DNA from: Pseudomonas canadensis | Lineage (GTDB): Bacteria > Pseudomonadota > Gammaproteobacteria > Pseudomonadales > Pseudomonadaceae | Assembly: GCF_000503215.1 (NCBI RefSeq) | Contig: NZ_KI628539.1 | Location: forward strand, 372,001-436,000 | DNA: 64,000 nt | Direction: 5' to 3' | Part shown: positions 50,749-58,354 of the stretch, piece by piece | How the letters are laid out: each line of letters opens with the position of its first letter | Position numbering within the stretch: position 1 is the stretch's first letter | Position numbers and translations under genes: made by a program | Notes under the pieces: generated by a model | Seen by the model: the letters and a program-made list of their open reading frames with translations, nothing else | What the model was told of the DNA's origin: nothing | Databases searched by the model: none

Positions 50749-52131
50749 GTGTCCCGATCCTTTTCCCGTCGACAAATCCTGGGTGGTCTTGCAGGCCTGG
50801 CCGTAGTGGGCGTCGGTGCCGGTGGCGCCTACCGCTACTGGCTGGGGAAAGTCGCCGAGGCCGAGGCCGGGCACGATTACGAACTGATCGCCGCACCGCT
50901 GGACGTGGAACTGGTACCAGGGCACAAGACCGAAGCCTGGGCATTCGGCCCATCCGCGCCGGGCACCGAGTTGCGCGTGCGCCAGGGCGAATGGCTGCGG
51001 GTGCGTTTTATCAACCACCTGCCGGTCGCCACGACCATTCACTGGCATGGCATCCGCCTGCCACTGGAAATGGACGGCGTACCCTACGTCTCGCAATTGC
51101 CGGTGCTGCCCGGTGAATATTTCGATTACAAATTCCGCGTGCCCGACGCCGGCAGCTACTGGTATCACCCCCACGTGAACAGCAGCGAAGAACTCGGCCG
51201 TGGCCTGGTCGGCCCGCTGATCATCGAGGAACGCGAACCCACCGGTTTCAAACATGAACGCACTCTAAGCCTGAAAAGCTGGCACGTGGACGAAGAGGGC
51301 GCTTTCGTGGCCTTCAGCATTCCCCGTGAAGCGGCGCGTGGCGGCACGGCGGGGCGGCTGTCGACGATCAACGGCGTGTCCCAGGCAGTGATCGATCTGC
51401 CGGCCGGGCAGATTACGCGCGTGCGGCTGCTCAACCTCGACAACACCTTGACCTATCGCATCAATATTCCCGACGTTGAAGCACAGATCTACGCGCTGGA
51501 CGGCAATCCCATCGAGCCGCGCCCGTTGGGCAAGGAATACTGGCTGGGCCCGGGCATGCGCATCTGCCTGGCGATCAAGGCGCCGCCGGCCGGCGAAGAA
51601 TTGTCGATCCGCAATGGTCCGGTGCGCCTGGGCACCTTCCGTTCGGTGACCAACACCGACGCGCCGACCGAATGGCCGCCAGCGCTGCCGGCCAACCCGA
51701 TTGCCGAGCCGGACCTGGCCAACGCCGAGAAACTCAACTTCAATTTCGAGTGGGTGGGTTCGGTCTCGGTGAATACCGACAACGGTAAGCCACCCAGCCT
51801 GTGGCAGATCAACGGCAAGGCCTGGGACATCACCGACAAGACCTGCGCCGACCGCCCGATTGCCAAGCTGGAAAAGGGCAAGAGTTACATTTTTGAATTG
51901 AAGAACATGACTCAGTACCAGCACCCGATCCACCTGCATGGCATGAGCTTCAAGGTGATCGCCTCGAACCGCCACAAGGTGATCCCGTATTTCACCGACA
52001 CCTATCTGCTGGGTAAAAACGAGCGCGCCCGCGTGGCGCTGGTGGCAGATAACCCTGGGGTGTGGATGTTCCACTGCCATGTGATCGACCATATGGAAAC
52101 CGGCCTGATGGCCGCCATCGAGGTGGCGTGA
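50749..52131 (+). CDS. Tat-exported multicopper oxidase
   Basis: A 460-residue three-cupredoxin-domain oxidase. From GTG 50749 the N-terminus carries a twin-arginine signal (SFSRRQILGG, R7-R8) with a hydrophobic stretch, so it is likely exported folded with copper. The copper ligands are IHWHGIR, WYHPHV, HPIHLHG and HCHVIDHME, covering the trinuclear cluster and the type 1 site. Family members oxidise Cu(I), Fe(II) or phenolics; the substrate is not evident. It lies between the conserved pdxJ and tadA genes, overlapping the tadA start by one base (TGATG). Upstream frame to 50617 is noncoding leader. Confidence 0.92.
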   Translation: MSRSFSRRQILGGLAGLAVVGVGAGGAYRYWLGKVAEAEAGHDYELIAAPLDVELVPGHKTEAWAFGPSAPGTELRVRQGEWLRVRFINHLPVATTIHWHGIRLPLEMDGVPYVSQLPVLPGEYFDYKFRVPDAGSYWYHPHVNSSEELGRGLVGPLIIEEREPTGFKHERTLSLKSWHVDEEGAFVAFSIPREAARGGTAGRLSTINGVSQAVIDLPAGQITRVRLLNLDNTLTYRINIPDVEAQIYALDGNPIEPRPLGKEYWLGPGMRICLAIKAPPAGEELSIRNGPVRLGTFRSVTNTDAPTEWPPALPANPIAEPDLANAEKLNFNFEWVGSVSVNTDNGKPPSLWQINGKAWDITDKTCADRPIAKLEKGKSYIFELKNMTQYQHPIHLHGMSFKVIASNRHKVIPYFTDTYLLGKNERARVALVADNPGVWMFHCHVIDHMETGLMAAIEVA

Positions 52132-52622
52132 TGCGCCAGTTTCGCCCCACCGCGATCATCGACCGCAGCCGCGACCAGGACTTCATGCGCGAAGCCCTGG
52201 CCCTTGCCGCCCAAGGCGCTGCATTGGGTGAAGTCCCCGTAGGCGCTGTGTTGGTGCAGGACGGTGAAATCATCGGCCGTGGCTTCAACTGTCCCATCAG
52301 CGGCAACGACCCCAGCGCCCATGCCGAAATGGTCGCCATCCGCGCCGCCGCGCAAGCCATCAGCAATTACCGCCTGGTGGGCAGCACCCTGTATGTGACT
52401 TTGGAGCCGTGCAGCATGTGCGCGGGGCTGATCGTGCATTCGCGGATTGCGCGGGTGGTGTACGGCGCGCTGGAACCCAAGGCGGGGATCGTGCAAAGCC
52501 AGGGGCAGTTTTTTACCCAGGGCTTTTTGAATCATCGGGTGTTGTTTGAAGGCGGGGTATTGGCAGAAGAGTGCGGGACGGTCTTGAGCGAATTCTTCAA
52601 GGCGCGCCGGGCAAAAGCCTGA
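52131..52622 (+). CDS. tadA: tRNA-specific adenosine deaminase
   Basis: A 163-residue zinc deaminase that converts adenosine-34 to inosine in tRNA-Arg(ACG). The zinc site is HAEM (H64, with E66 as proton shuttle) and PCSMC (C94, C97), in the context DPSAHAEMVAIRAAAQ and YVTLEPCSMCAGLIVHSRI. ATG 52131 shares a base with the oxidase stop. The frame upstream to 52062 lies inside the oxidase gene and is not used. Followed by a REP doublet. Confidence 0.97.
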   Translation: MRQFRPTAIIDRSRDQDFMREALALAAQGAALGEVPVGAVLVQDGEIIGRGFNCPISGNDPSAHAEMVAIRAAAQAISNYRLVGSTLYVTLEPCSMCAGLIVHSRIARVVYGALEPKAGIVQSQGQFFTQGFLNHRVLFEGGVLAEECGTVLSEFFKARRAKA

Positions 52623-52632
52623 CTCGCTCTCT

Positions 52633-52716
52633 GTAGGAGCCCGGCTTGCCGGCGATGGCGGCAGTGAGATTTGCATGGATCTCGCGGACGCCATCGCCGG
52701 CAAGCCGGGCTCCTAC
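52633..52716. repeat. REP doublet, CCCGGCTTGCCGGCGATGG type
   Basis: GTAGGAGCCCGGCTTGCCGG at 52633 and its inverted partner ending CTCCTAC at 52716. It lies between the convergent tadA and cmoB ends and could serve as a shared 3' end structure. Confidence 0.85.
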
Positions 52717-52729
52717 AGGGGTGGTGCGT

Positions 52730-53686
52730 TTATTTTTTGGCGATGATCACGGCCCGCATCGGCGCCGGCAGCCCTTCGATGGTTTTGCTGTGATCTTCCG
52801 GGTCAAGGAAATCACTCAGCGACTGGTACTTCATCCACTCTGTCCCACGCTGTTCCTCGACGGTGGTGACGCTCACATCCACACAGCGCACATCACTGAA
52901 CCCGGCACGCCGTAGCCACAGCATCAACGCGGGCACCGACGGCAGGAACCACACGTTGCGCATCTGCGCGTAGCGATCTTCCGGCACCAGCACTTGTTGC
53001 TGATCGCCTTCGACCACCAGGGTTTCCAAGACGAGTTCGCCGCCCTTGACCAGGGTGTCTTTCAGCGCGAGCAAATGCTCGATGGGCGAACGGCGGTGAT
53101 AAAACACTCCCATGGAAAACACCGTGTCGAAGCCTTCCAGATTCGACGGCAGGTCTTCGAACGGGAACGGCAGGTGCCAAGCCTTGGGTTCTGACAGATA
53201 ACGCTGAACCGCCTGGAACTGACAGAAGAACAACCAGTTCGGATCAACGCCAATCACGCTGTCGGCCCCGGCGCCGAGCATGCGCCACATGTAGTAACCG
53301 TTGCCGCAGCCCACGTCGAGGATGCGCTTGCCCTTCAGGTTCAGGTGCGGTGCCACGCGGGACCACTTCCAGTCCGAGCGCCATTCGGTGTCCACATGCA
53401 CGCCGAACAGGTGGAACGGCCCTTTGCGCCAAGGGCTCAGGCCCATCAGCGCGGCATGCATCTGCACGCGGGTGTCTTCGTCGCAGTCGGTATCGAGTGT
53501 CAGGCCGTTGAGCAAATCCACTTCGCTGGGCTGGATTTTTGGCAGTGCATCCAGCGCACTCTGCCAGCGCTCCAGGTCGCCATGACCCTTTTCCATCTTG
53601 CTATCGAGTTGCGCTTGCAGGCCCTGGGCCCACACGGCCAAAGGAGTGCCGACCAGATGGCGGGCGAGGGGGGACAAATCAATCAT
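52730..53686 (-). CDS. cmoB: tRNA U34 carboxymethyltransferase
   Basis: A 318-residue enzyme that transfers the carboxymethyl group from carboxy-SAM to 5-hydroxyuridine-34, making the cmo5U wobble base. The SAM-type fold carries KGKRILDVGCGNGYYMWRML and VIGVDPNWLFFCQFQAVQRY. The downstream FSMGVFYHRRSPIEHLLALK and the WMKYQSLSDFLDPEDHSKTI end are typical of CmoB. Its start overlaps the end of cmoA by four bases, so both are made together. Confidence 0.97.
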   Translation of the reverse strand: MIDLSPLARHLVGTPLAVWAQGLQAQLDSKMEKGHGDLERWQSALDALPKIQPSEVDLLNGLTLDTDCDEDTRVQMHAALMGLSPWRKGPFHLFGVHVDTEWRSDWKWSRVAPHLNLKGKRILDVGCGNGYYMWRMLGAGADSVIGVDPNWLFFCQFQAVQRYLSEPKAWHLPFPFEDLPSNLEGFDTVFSMGVFYHRRSPIEHLLALKDTLVKGGELVLETLVVEGDQQQVLVPEDRYAQMRNVWFLPSVPALMLWLRRAGFSDVRCVDVSVTTVEEQRGTEWMKYQSLSDFLDPEDHSKTIEGLPAPMRAVIIAKK

Positions 53687-54426
53687 GGCAAGGCAATCAA
53701 CGAGGCAAAGTTAAGACACTGGAACCACGGCACGACTTTCGAGAACCCTGCCGTCAACAGGCGTTCGCGGTGTTCTTCGAGGCTGTCGGGCTTCATGACG
53801 TTTTCGATGGCGCTGCGCTTCTGGGCGATTTCCAGTTCGCTGTAGCCGTTGGCGCGTTTGAACGCGATGTGCAGATCGGTGAGCAGCGTGTGTTCTTCGG
53901 GATCATTGAAGCGCAGCTTTTCCGAAAGGATCAATGCACCGCCCGGCAACAATGATTGGCGGATGCGCGAGAGCAGCGCCAGGCGCTCATCGGGCGCGAT
54001 GAATTGCAGGGTGAAGTTCAACGCCACCACCGAGGCCGGCTGGAACTGCAGCGCGAGGATATCGCCCTCGATGACCTCGACCGGCAGCAGCTCCTGGAAC
54101 ATCGAGTCCTGGCCATTGAGGTATTCACGGCAACGCTCGACCATCGCGGCCGAGTTATCCACAGCGATCACCCGGCAACCGTCGGTGCGCACATGGCGGC
54201 GCAGGGCCTGGGTCACCGCGCCAAGCGAGGATCCCAGGTCATACAGCACGCTGTTGGGTTGGGCGAACTGCGCGGCGAGTACGCCGAGGTTCTCGACGAT
54301 GGTCGGGTAGCCGGGCACCGAGCGCTTGATCATGTCCGGGAACACCCGCACCACGTCCTCGTTAAAGGCGAAGTCCGGCACCTGGGGCAGGGGCTGGGCG
54401 AATAGGCGATCGGGTTCTTTGCTCAC
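53683..54426 (-). CDS. cmoA: Carboxy-S-adenosyl-L-methionine synthase
   Basis: A 247-residue enzyme that makes carboxy-SAM from SAM and prephenate for CmoB. Diagnostic stretches are FNEDVVRVFPDMIKRSVPGY, YDLGSSLGAVTQALRRHV and VIAVDNSAAMVERCREYL, with SEKLRFNDPEEHTLLTDLH later. First gene of the cmoAB pair on the minus strand. The closest upstream element is a REP doublet between it and the lysoplasmalogenase-type gene. Confidence 0.97.
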   Translation of the reverse strand: MSKEPDRLFAQPLPQVPDFAFNEDVVRVFPDMIKRSVPGYPTIVENLGVLAAQFAQPNSVLYDLGSSLGAVTQALRRHVRTDGCRVIAVDNSAAMVERCREYLNGQDSMFQELLPVEVIEGDILALQFQPASVVALNFTLQFIAPDERLALLSRIRQSLLPGGALILSEKLRFNDPEEHTLLTDLHIAFKRANGYSELEIAQKRSAIENVMKPDSLEEHRERLLTAGFSKVVPWFQCLNFASLIALP

Positions 54427-54467
54427 GGTTGTTCCGGCGACGATTGGGGAAAGGCCGGCATTTTAGC

Positions 54468-54565
54468 GTAGGAGCTGGCTTGCCTGCGATGGTCGTTAAC
54501 GATTACGCAGAGATTCTGGATGAACGTGGCGCCTGTGGGTCTTTCGCTGGCAAGCCAGCTCCTAC
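54468..54565. repeat. REP doublet, CTGGCTTGCCTGCGATGG type
   Basis: GTAGGAGCTGGCTTGCCTGC on the left, and its partial reverse complement CGCTGGCAAGCCAGCTCC on the right. The spacer GTCGTTAACGATTACGCAGAG resembles those at 27590 and 50583. The right end supplies the stop codon of the next minus-strand gene. Confidence 0.85.
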
Positions 54566-55206
54566 AGAGGGTTGGAGTGTTTCTGATGGAAAGCCGAGGC
54601 AGTGATGCCCCACTGGCCCAGCCAATACGTGGTGATCAGCAAATAAGGTGCTGCATCGAACGCCACCACAAACCGATTGATACCAATCAGCGTGTCAGAA
54701 AACACAAACGACACCGCACCTGCCGCCGCCAGCCATGCCGAGCGTTTCGGCACGTCGCTGCCCAGTCGCGCCAACGCACGCCAGAGCATGGCACTGATCA
54801 CGGTTGCATAAACCACCACTGGAATCAGCAGGTCGCCCAGGCCATGGGAGATCAGGATCCTCAGCAGGATCGCACCCACGCCCACCGCCAATACCAGCGG
54901 CAGCAGCGCCAAGCGGCGACAGTCACTGAAATAGGCTTTGAGGTACGCCAAATGCGCAAACAGGAAGGCACCCAAGCCGAAGATGAACAGGTCGCCCGGC
55001 CAGGCCAGCAGTACATCGCCCACCAGGGAAAAGATCAGCCCCAGGCTGATCCAGCGTCGATAGTCGGTGGGCGGCGCGTCATGCAGCCAGCCCAGCAGTG
55101 CCAGTACCGGCAAAGGTTTGACCAACAGGCACAACAAGGTGGCATGGGTGGTAAGGCCGTAGATAAAGGTGCCGGCGCCCATCAACGCAAGAATCAGCCA
55201 TGGCAT
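54562..55206 (-). CDS. YhhN/TMEM86-family lysoplasmalogenase-like membrane protein
   Basis: A 214-residue membrane protein with about eight predicted helices, of the YhhN family (lysoplasmalogenase in animals). LVKPLPVLALLGWLHDAP, LGLIFSLVGDVLLAWPGDLF and the GAVSFVFSDTLIGINRFV segment carry the conserved K, D and D residues of the family. Bacterial function is inferred only. The stop codon TAG at 54562-54564 is formed by the end of a REP unit, so the last residues may have been set by the repeat insertion. It follows the I42 inhibitor gene after one base. Confidence 0.85.
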   Translation of the reverse strand: MPWLILALMGAGTFIYGLTTHATLLCLLVKPLPVLALLGWLHDAPPTDYRRWISLGLIFSLVGDVLLAWPGDLFIFGLGAFLFAHLAYLKAYFSDCRRLALLPLVLAVGVGAILLRILISHGLGDLLIPVVVYATVISAMLWRALARLGSDVPKRSAWLAAAGAVSFVFSDTLIGINRFVVAFDAAPYLLITTYWLGQWGITASAFHQKHSNPL

Positions 55207-55207
55207 A

Positions 55208-55597
55208 TCAGTTCACCGTGATGGCGCAGTCAAAGGTTTCGACGGGTTCGGCTTCCGGTTCCCAGGGTTGCTGGGAGGTCAGGCGCAAACGACCCTGGCC
55301 GGTGGCGAAAGCCTTGAAGCGCCAGGTCGACTGGCCGCCGCCACCGATCACGCCCGATTCCGTGCTGCTGTAGACCTCAGGGCTCAATGCGCGCAGCACG
55401 CCCCCAGCGGAATCCTGGATGGCCCAACGGTAGCCGGTGGTGGGGTTGCTTGGCAGGGTGAGGATCAGGTTTTGTCCGCTTTTGAGCTGGAGCGGGCAGG
55501 CGCTCTGATTGTCCACGGTGATATTTTGCTTCGGTGCACTGGCGCACGCGGCCAGCAGGGCAAGGCTCAAGGGGAGAAGCAGGCGGGCAGCGGTCAT
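55208..55597 (-). CDS. Chagasin-type (I42) cysteine peptidase inhibitor, lipoprotein
   Basis: A 129-residue protein with an N-terminal lipobox signal (LLPLSLALLAACASA). The mature part has the I42 inhibitor loops NPTTGYRW (loop L2) and the GGGGQSTWRFKAFATGQGRL region. This corresponds to the P. aeruginosa inhibitor of cysteine peptidases (PA0778), which neighbours the asrA Lon gene there as here. Presumed periplasmic. Probably in one transcript with the lysoplasmalogenase-like gene, with a one-base gap. Confidence 0.88.
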   Translation of the reverse strand: MTAARLLLPLSLALLAACASAPKQNITVDNQSACPLQLKSGQNLILTLPSNPTTGYRWAIQDSAGGVLRALSPEVYSSTESGVIGGGGQSTWRFKAFATGQGRLRLTSQQPWEPEAEPVETFDCAITVN

Positions 55598-55666
55598 GGG
55601 GGCTCCGTTGATTCACGACGAAGGGCGAGCATAACCGAAGATGAGACAAGGTGTGACAAGACCGCG

Positions 55667-55811
55667 GCGGGCTTGTTGTGGTGAGCAGGCTTGCCCTGCG
55701 CTGGACTGCGAAGCAGGCCCAAAACTGACGACCCCACTTTTCCAGGAAAATGGGGTGTTTTTTAAGAGGGTCTGCTACGCGGCCCAGCGCGGGGCAAGCC
55801 CGCTCACCACA
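55667..55811. repeat. Long inverted repeat (145 bp), second copy
   Basis: Starts with the same 20 bases as the copy at 48921 and ends GGGGCAAGCCCGCTCACCAC. The middle differs: a hairpin ACCCCA...TGGGGT (55731-55756) followed by GTTTTTT would act as a plus-strand terminator. It fills most of the gap between the lon-type gene and the I42 inhibitor gene. Confidence 0.82.
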
Positions 55812-55838
55812 GGGGCCAGGCCGGGCATCTCATAGCAG

Positions 55839-58262
55839 TCAGAACAGCACTTTGGCCACATCCGCAAAGCGCTTGGCAAAGTGCACCGTCATGCCTTCCT
55901 TCAGGTATTCCGGCAACTCTTCATAGCTGCCACGGTTCGGCTCCGGCAGGATCAGCTCATGGATCTTCTGGCGCCGCGCCGCGATCACCTTCTCGCGCAC
56001 GCCGCCAATCGGCAGTACATGCCCGGTCAACGTCAGCTCACCGGTCATTGCCACGCCTTTCTTCGGCGGTTGGTTGCGCGCCAGGGACAACAACGCACTG
56101 GCCATGGTCACACCGGCGCTCGGGCCGTCTTTCGGTGTCGCACCTTCCGGCACATGCAAGTGCACGAAGGCCTCATCGAAGAACTTCGCATCACCGCCAA
56201 ACGACTTCAGGTTCGAGCTGATGTAGCTGTAGGCGATTTCCGCGGACTCCTTCATCACTTCACCCAACTGCCCGGTGAGTTTGAAACCGCGATTGAGCGT
56301 GTGGATACGCGTCGCCTCGATCGGCAAGGTCGCGCCGCCCATGCTGGTCCAGGCCAGCCCCGTGATCACACCGGTGCCGGACAATACTTGCTCATTGCGG
56401 AACACTGGGATGCCCAGGGAACTCTCCAGATCCTTGTTGCCGATCTTGATCACCGAGTCCGGCTCGTCCAGCAACTTGACCACGGCTTTGCGCACCAGTT
56501 TGCCCAGTTGTTTTTCCAACTGACGCACGCCGGCCTCGCGCGCATAGCCGTCGATCAACGCACGCAGCGCGCCGTCGCTGATGGTCAGGCTGTTTTTCGA
56601 CACGCCGGCTTTTTCCAGCTGTTTCGGCCATAGGTGGCGCTTGGCGATGGCGATTTTTTCTTCGGTGATATAGCCCGACAGGCGAATCACTTCCATACGG
56701 TCCAACAATGGACCTGGGATGGAGTCCAGGGTGTTGGCGGTGCACACGAACAGCACTTTGGACAGGTCCAGGCGCAGGTCCAGGTAGTGGTCGAGGAATT
56801 CGACGTTTTGCTCCGGGTCGAGGGTTTCCAGCAAGGCCGACGCCGGGTCGCCCTGGAAGCTTTGGCCCATCTTGTCGATCTCATCGAGCATGATCACCGG
56901 GTTCATCACTTCCACATCCTTGAGCGCCTGCACCAGCTTGCCCGGCAGGGCACCGATGTAGGTGCGGCGATGGCCTTTGATCTCGGCCTCGTCGCGCATG
57001 CCGCCGACACTGAAGCGATAGAACGGCCGGCCCAGGGACTCGGCGATGGATTTACCCACACTGGTCTTGCCCACGCCTGGCGGGCCGACCAGCAGCACGA
57101 TGGAGCCGGCGACTTCGCCTTTGTAGGCGCCCACCGCAAGGAATTCGAGGATGCGGCTCTTGATGTCATCCAGGCCCGCGTGGTGTTTATCCAGCACTTT
57201 TCGCGCATGTTTCAGGTCGAGTTTGTCCTCGCCATACACGCCCCACGGCACCGAGGTGGCCCAGTCCAGATAATTGCGGGTCACCGCGTATTCCGGCGAA
57301 CCGGTTTCGAGGATCGAGAGTTTGTTCAATTCTTCATCGATGCGTTTTTTCGCCTGGGGCGGCAGCACTTTGCCTTCCAGGCGTTGCTCGAACTGCTCGA
57401 CGTCCGCGCTGCGATCGTCCTTGGTCAGGCCCAGTTCCTGTTGGATGACCTTGAGCTGTTCCTTGAGGAAGAACTCGCGCTGGTGCTCACCGATCTTGCG
57501 GTTCACCTCGGCGGACAGTTCTTTTTGCAGGCGCGCGACTTCGACCTCTTTGCGCAGCATCGGCAGCACTTTTTCCATGCGCTTGAGCATGGGCACGCAG
57601 TCCAGCACTTCCTGCAACTCGTTACCGGTGGCCGACGTCAGTGCGGCCGCGAAGTCGGTGAGTGGCGACGGGTCGTTGGGACTGAAGCGGTTGAGGTAAT
57701 TCTTCAACTCTTCGCTGTACAGCGGGTTGAGCGGCAGCAGTTCCTTGATCGCATTGATCAGCGCCATGCCGTAGGCCTTGACCTCGTCGGTCGGCTCGCT
57801 CGGCTGGTGCGGGTATTCGACTTCCACCAGGTACGGTGGGCGGTGGTGCTTGAGCCAGGTCTTGATGCGCACGCGGGTCAGGCCCTGGGCGACGAATTGC
57901 AGCTTGCCGTTTTCGCGGCTGGCGTGGTGCACCTTCACCAGGGTGCCGTATAGCGGCAGGGCGGAGGTATCGAAGTGGCGTGGGTCTTCCGGCGGGGTTT
58001 CCATGAAGAACAGGGCCAGGGAGTGGTGGTCGGATTTGCTCACCAACTCCAGGGTCTCGGCCCACGGCTCTTCATTGACGATCACCGGCAGCACTTGCGC
58101 CGGGAAGAAGGGCCGGTTGTGGATCGGGATGATATAGACCTTGTCCGGCAGGTTTTGCCCGGGCAGCGCCAGGCCGGTATTGGATGACGCTTCGTGTTCG
58201 GCGTTTTCGGGGTCGGCGTAGTCGTTGAGGTCGTAATCAGGGAATTCTTGCTGGTCGCTCAT
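55839..58262 (-). CDS. asrA: ATP-dependent Lon-type protease, AsrA orthologue
   Basis: An 807-residue LonA-architecture protease: N-terminal substrate domain (about 40-230), AAA+ module with Walker A GPPGVGKT (393-400) and Walker B VIMLDEID, and a C-terminal protease domain with the Ser-Lys dyad S715 (KDGPSAGVTMA) and K758 (GGVREKVIA). It has an acidic 40-residue extension. The I42 inhibitor gene beside it points to PA0779 (AsrA), the second Lon of P. aeruginosa implicated in the heat-shock and aminoglycoside stress response, rather than the clpX-linked Lon. Confidence 0.93.
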   Translation of the reverse strand: MSDQQEFPDYDLNDYADPENAEHEASSNTGLALPGQNLPDKVYIIPIHNRPFFPAQVLPVIVNEEPWAETLELVSKSDHHSLALFFMETPPEDPRHFDTSALPLYGTLVKVHHASRENGKLQFVAQGLTRVRIKTWLKHHRPPYLVEVEYPHQPSEPTDEVKAYGMALINAIKELLPLNPLYSEELKNYLNRFSPNDPSPLTDFAAALTSATGNELQEVLDCVPMLKRMEKVLPMLRKEVEVARLQKELSAEVNRKIGEHQREFFLKEQLKVIQQELGLTKDDRSADVEQFEQRLEGKVLPPQAKKRIDEELNKLSILETGSPEYAVTRNYLDWATSVPWGVYGEDKLDLKHARKVLDKHHAGLDDIKSRILEFLAVGAYKGEVAGSIVLLVGPPGVGKTSVGKSIAESLGRPFYRFSVGGMRDEAEIKGHRRTYIGALPGKLVQALKDVEVMNPVIMLDEIDKMGQSFQGDPASALLETLDPEQNVEFLDHYLDLRLDLSKVLFVCTANTLDSIPGPLLDRMEVIRLSGYITEEKIAIAKRHLWPKQLEKAGVSKNSLTISDGALRALIDGYAREAGVRQLEKQLGKLVRKAVVKLLDEPDSVIKIGNKDLESSLGIPVFRNEQVLSGTGVITGLAWTSMGGATLPIEATRIHTLNRGFKLTGQLGEVMKESAEIAYSYISSNLKSFGGDAKFFDEAFVHLHVPEGATPKDGPSAGVTMASALLSLARNQPPKKGVAMTGELTLTGHVLPIGGVREKVIAARRQKIHELILPEPNRGSYEELPEYLKEGMTVHFAKRFADVAKVLF

Positions 58263-58354
58263 GGGGCACCTGCATAAGGAAGTATGCAGGTTAGATGGGG
58301 CGGGGTAGCGGTGGTTTCAATGGTCGCGTGAAGTTAGCAACAAATTGCATGAAT

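Noticed and set aside
10736..54565. Repeated short palindromes as a possible CRISPR array
   Set aside because: The units are scattered singly between genes as inverted pairs, not as direct repeats with regular spacers, and no cas genes are present. They are REP doublets.
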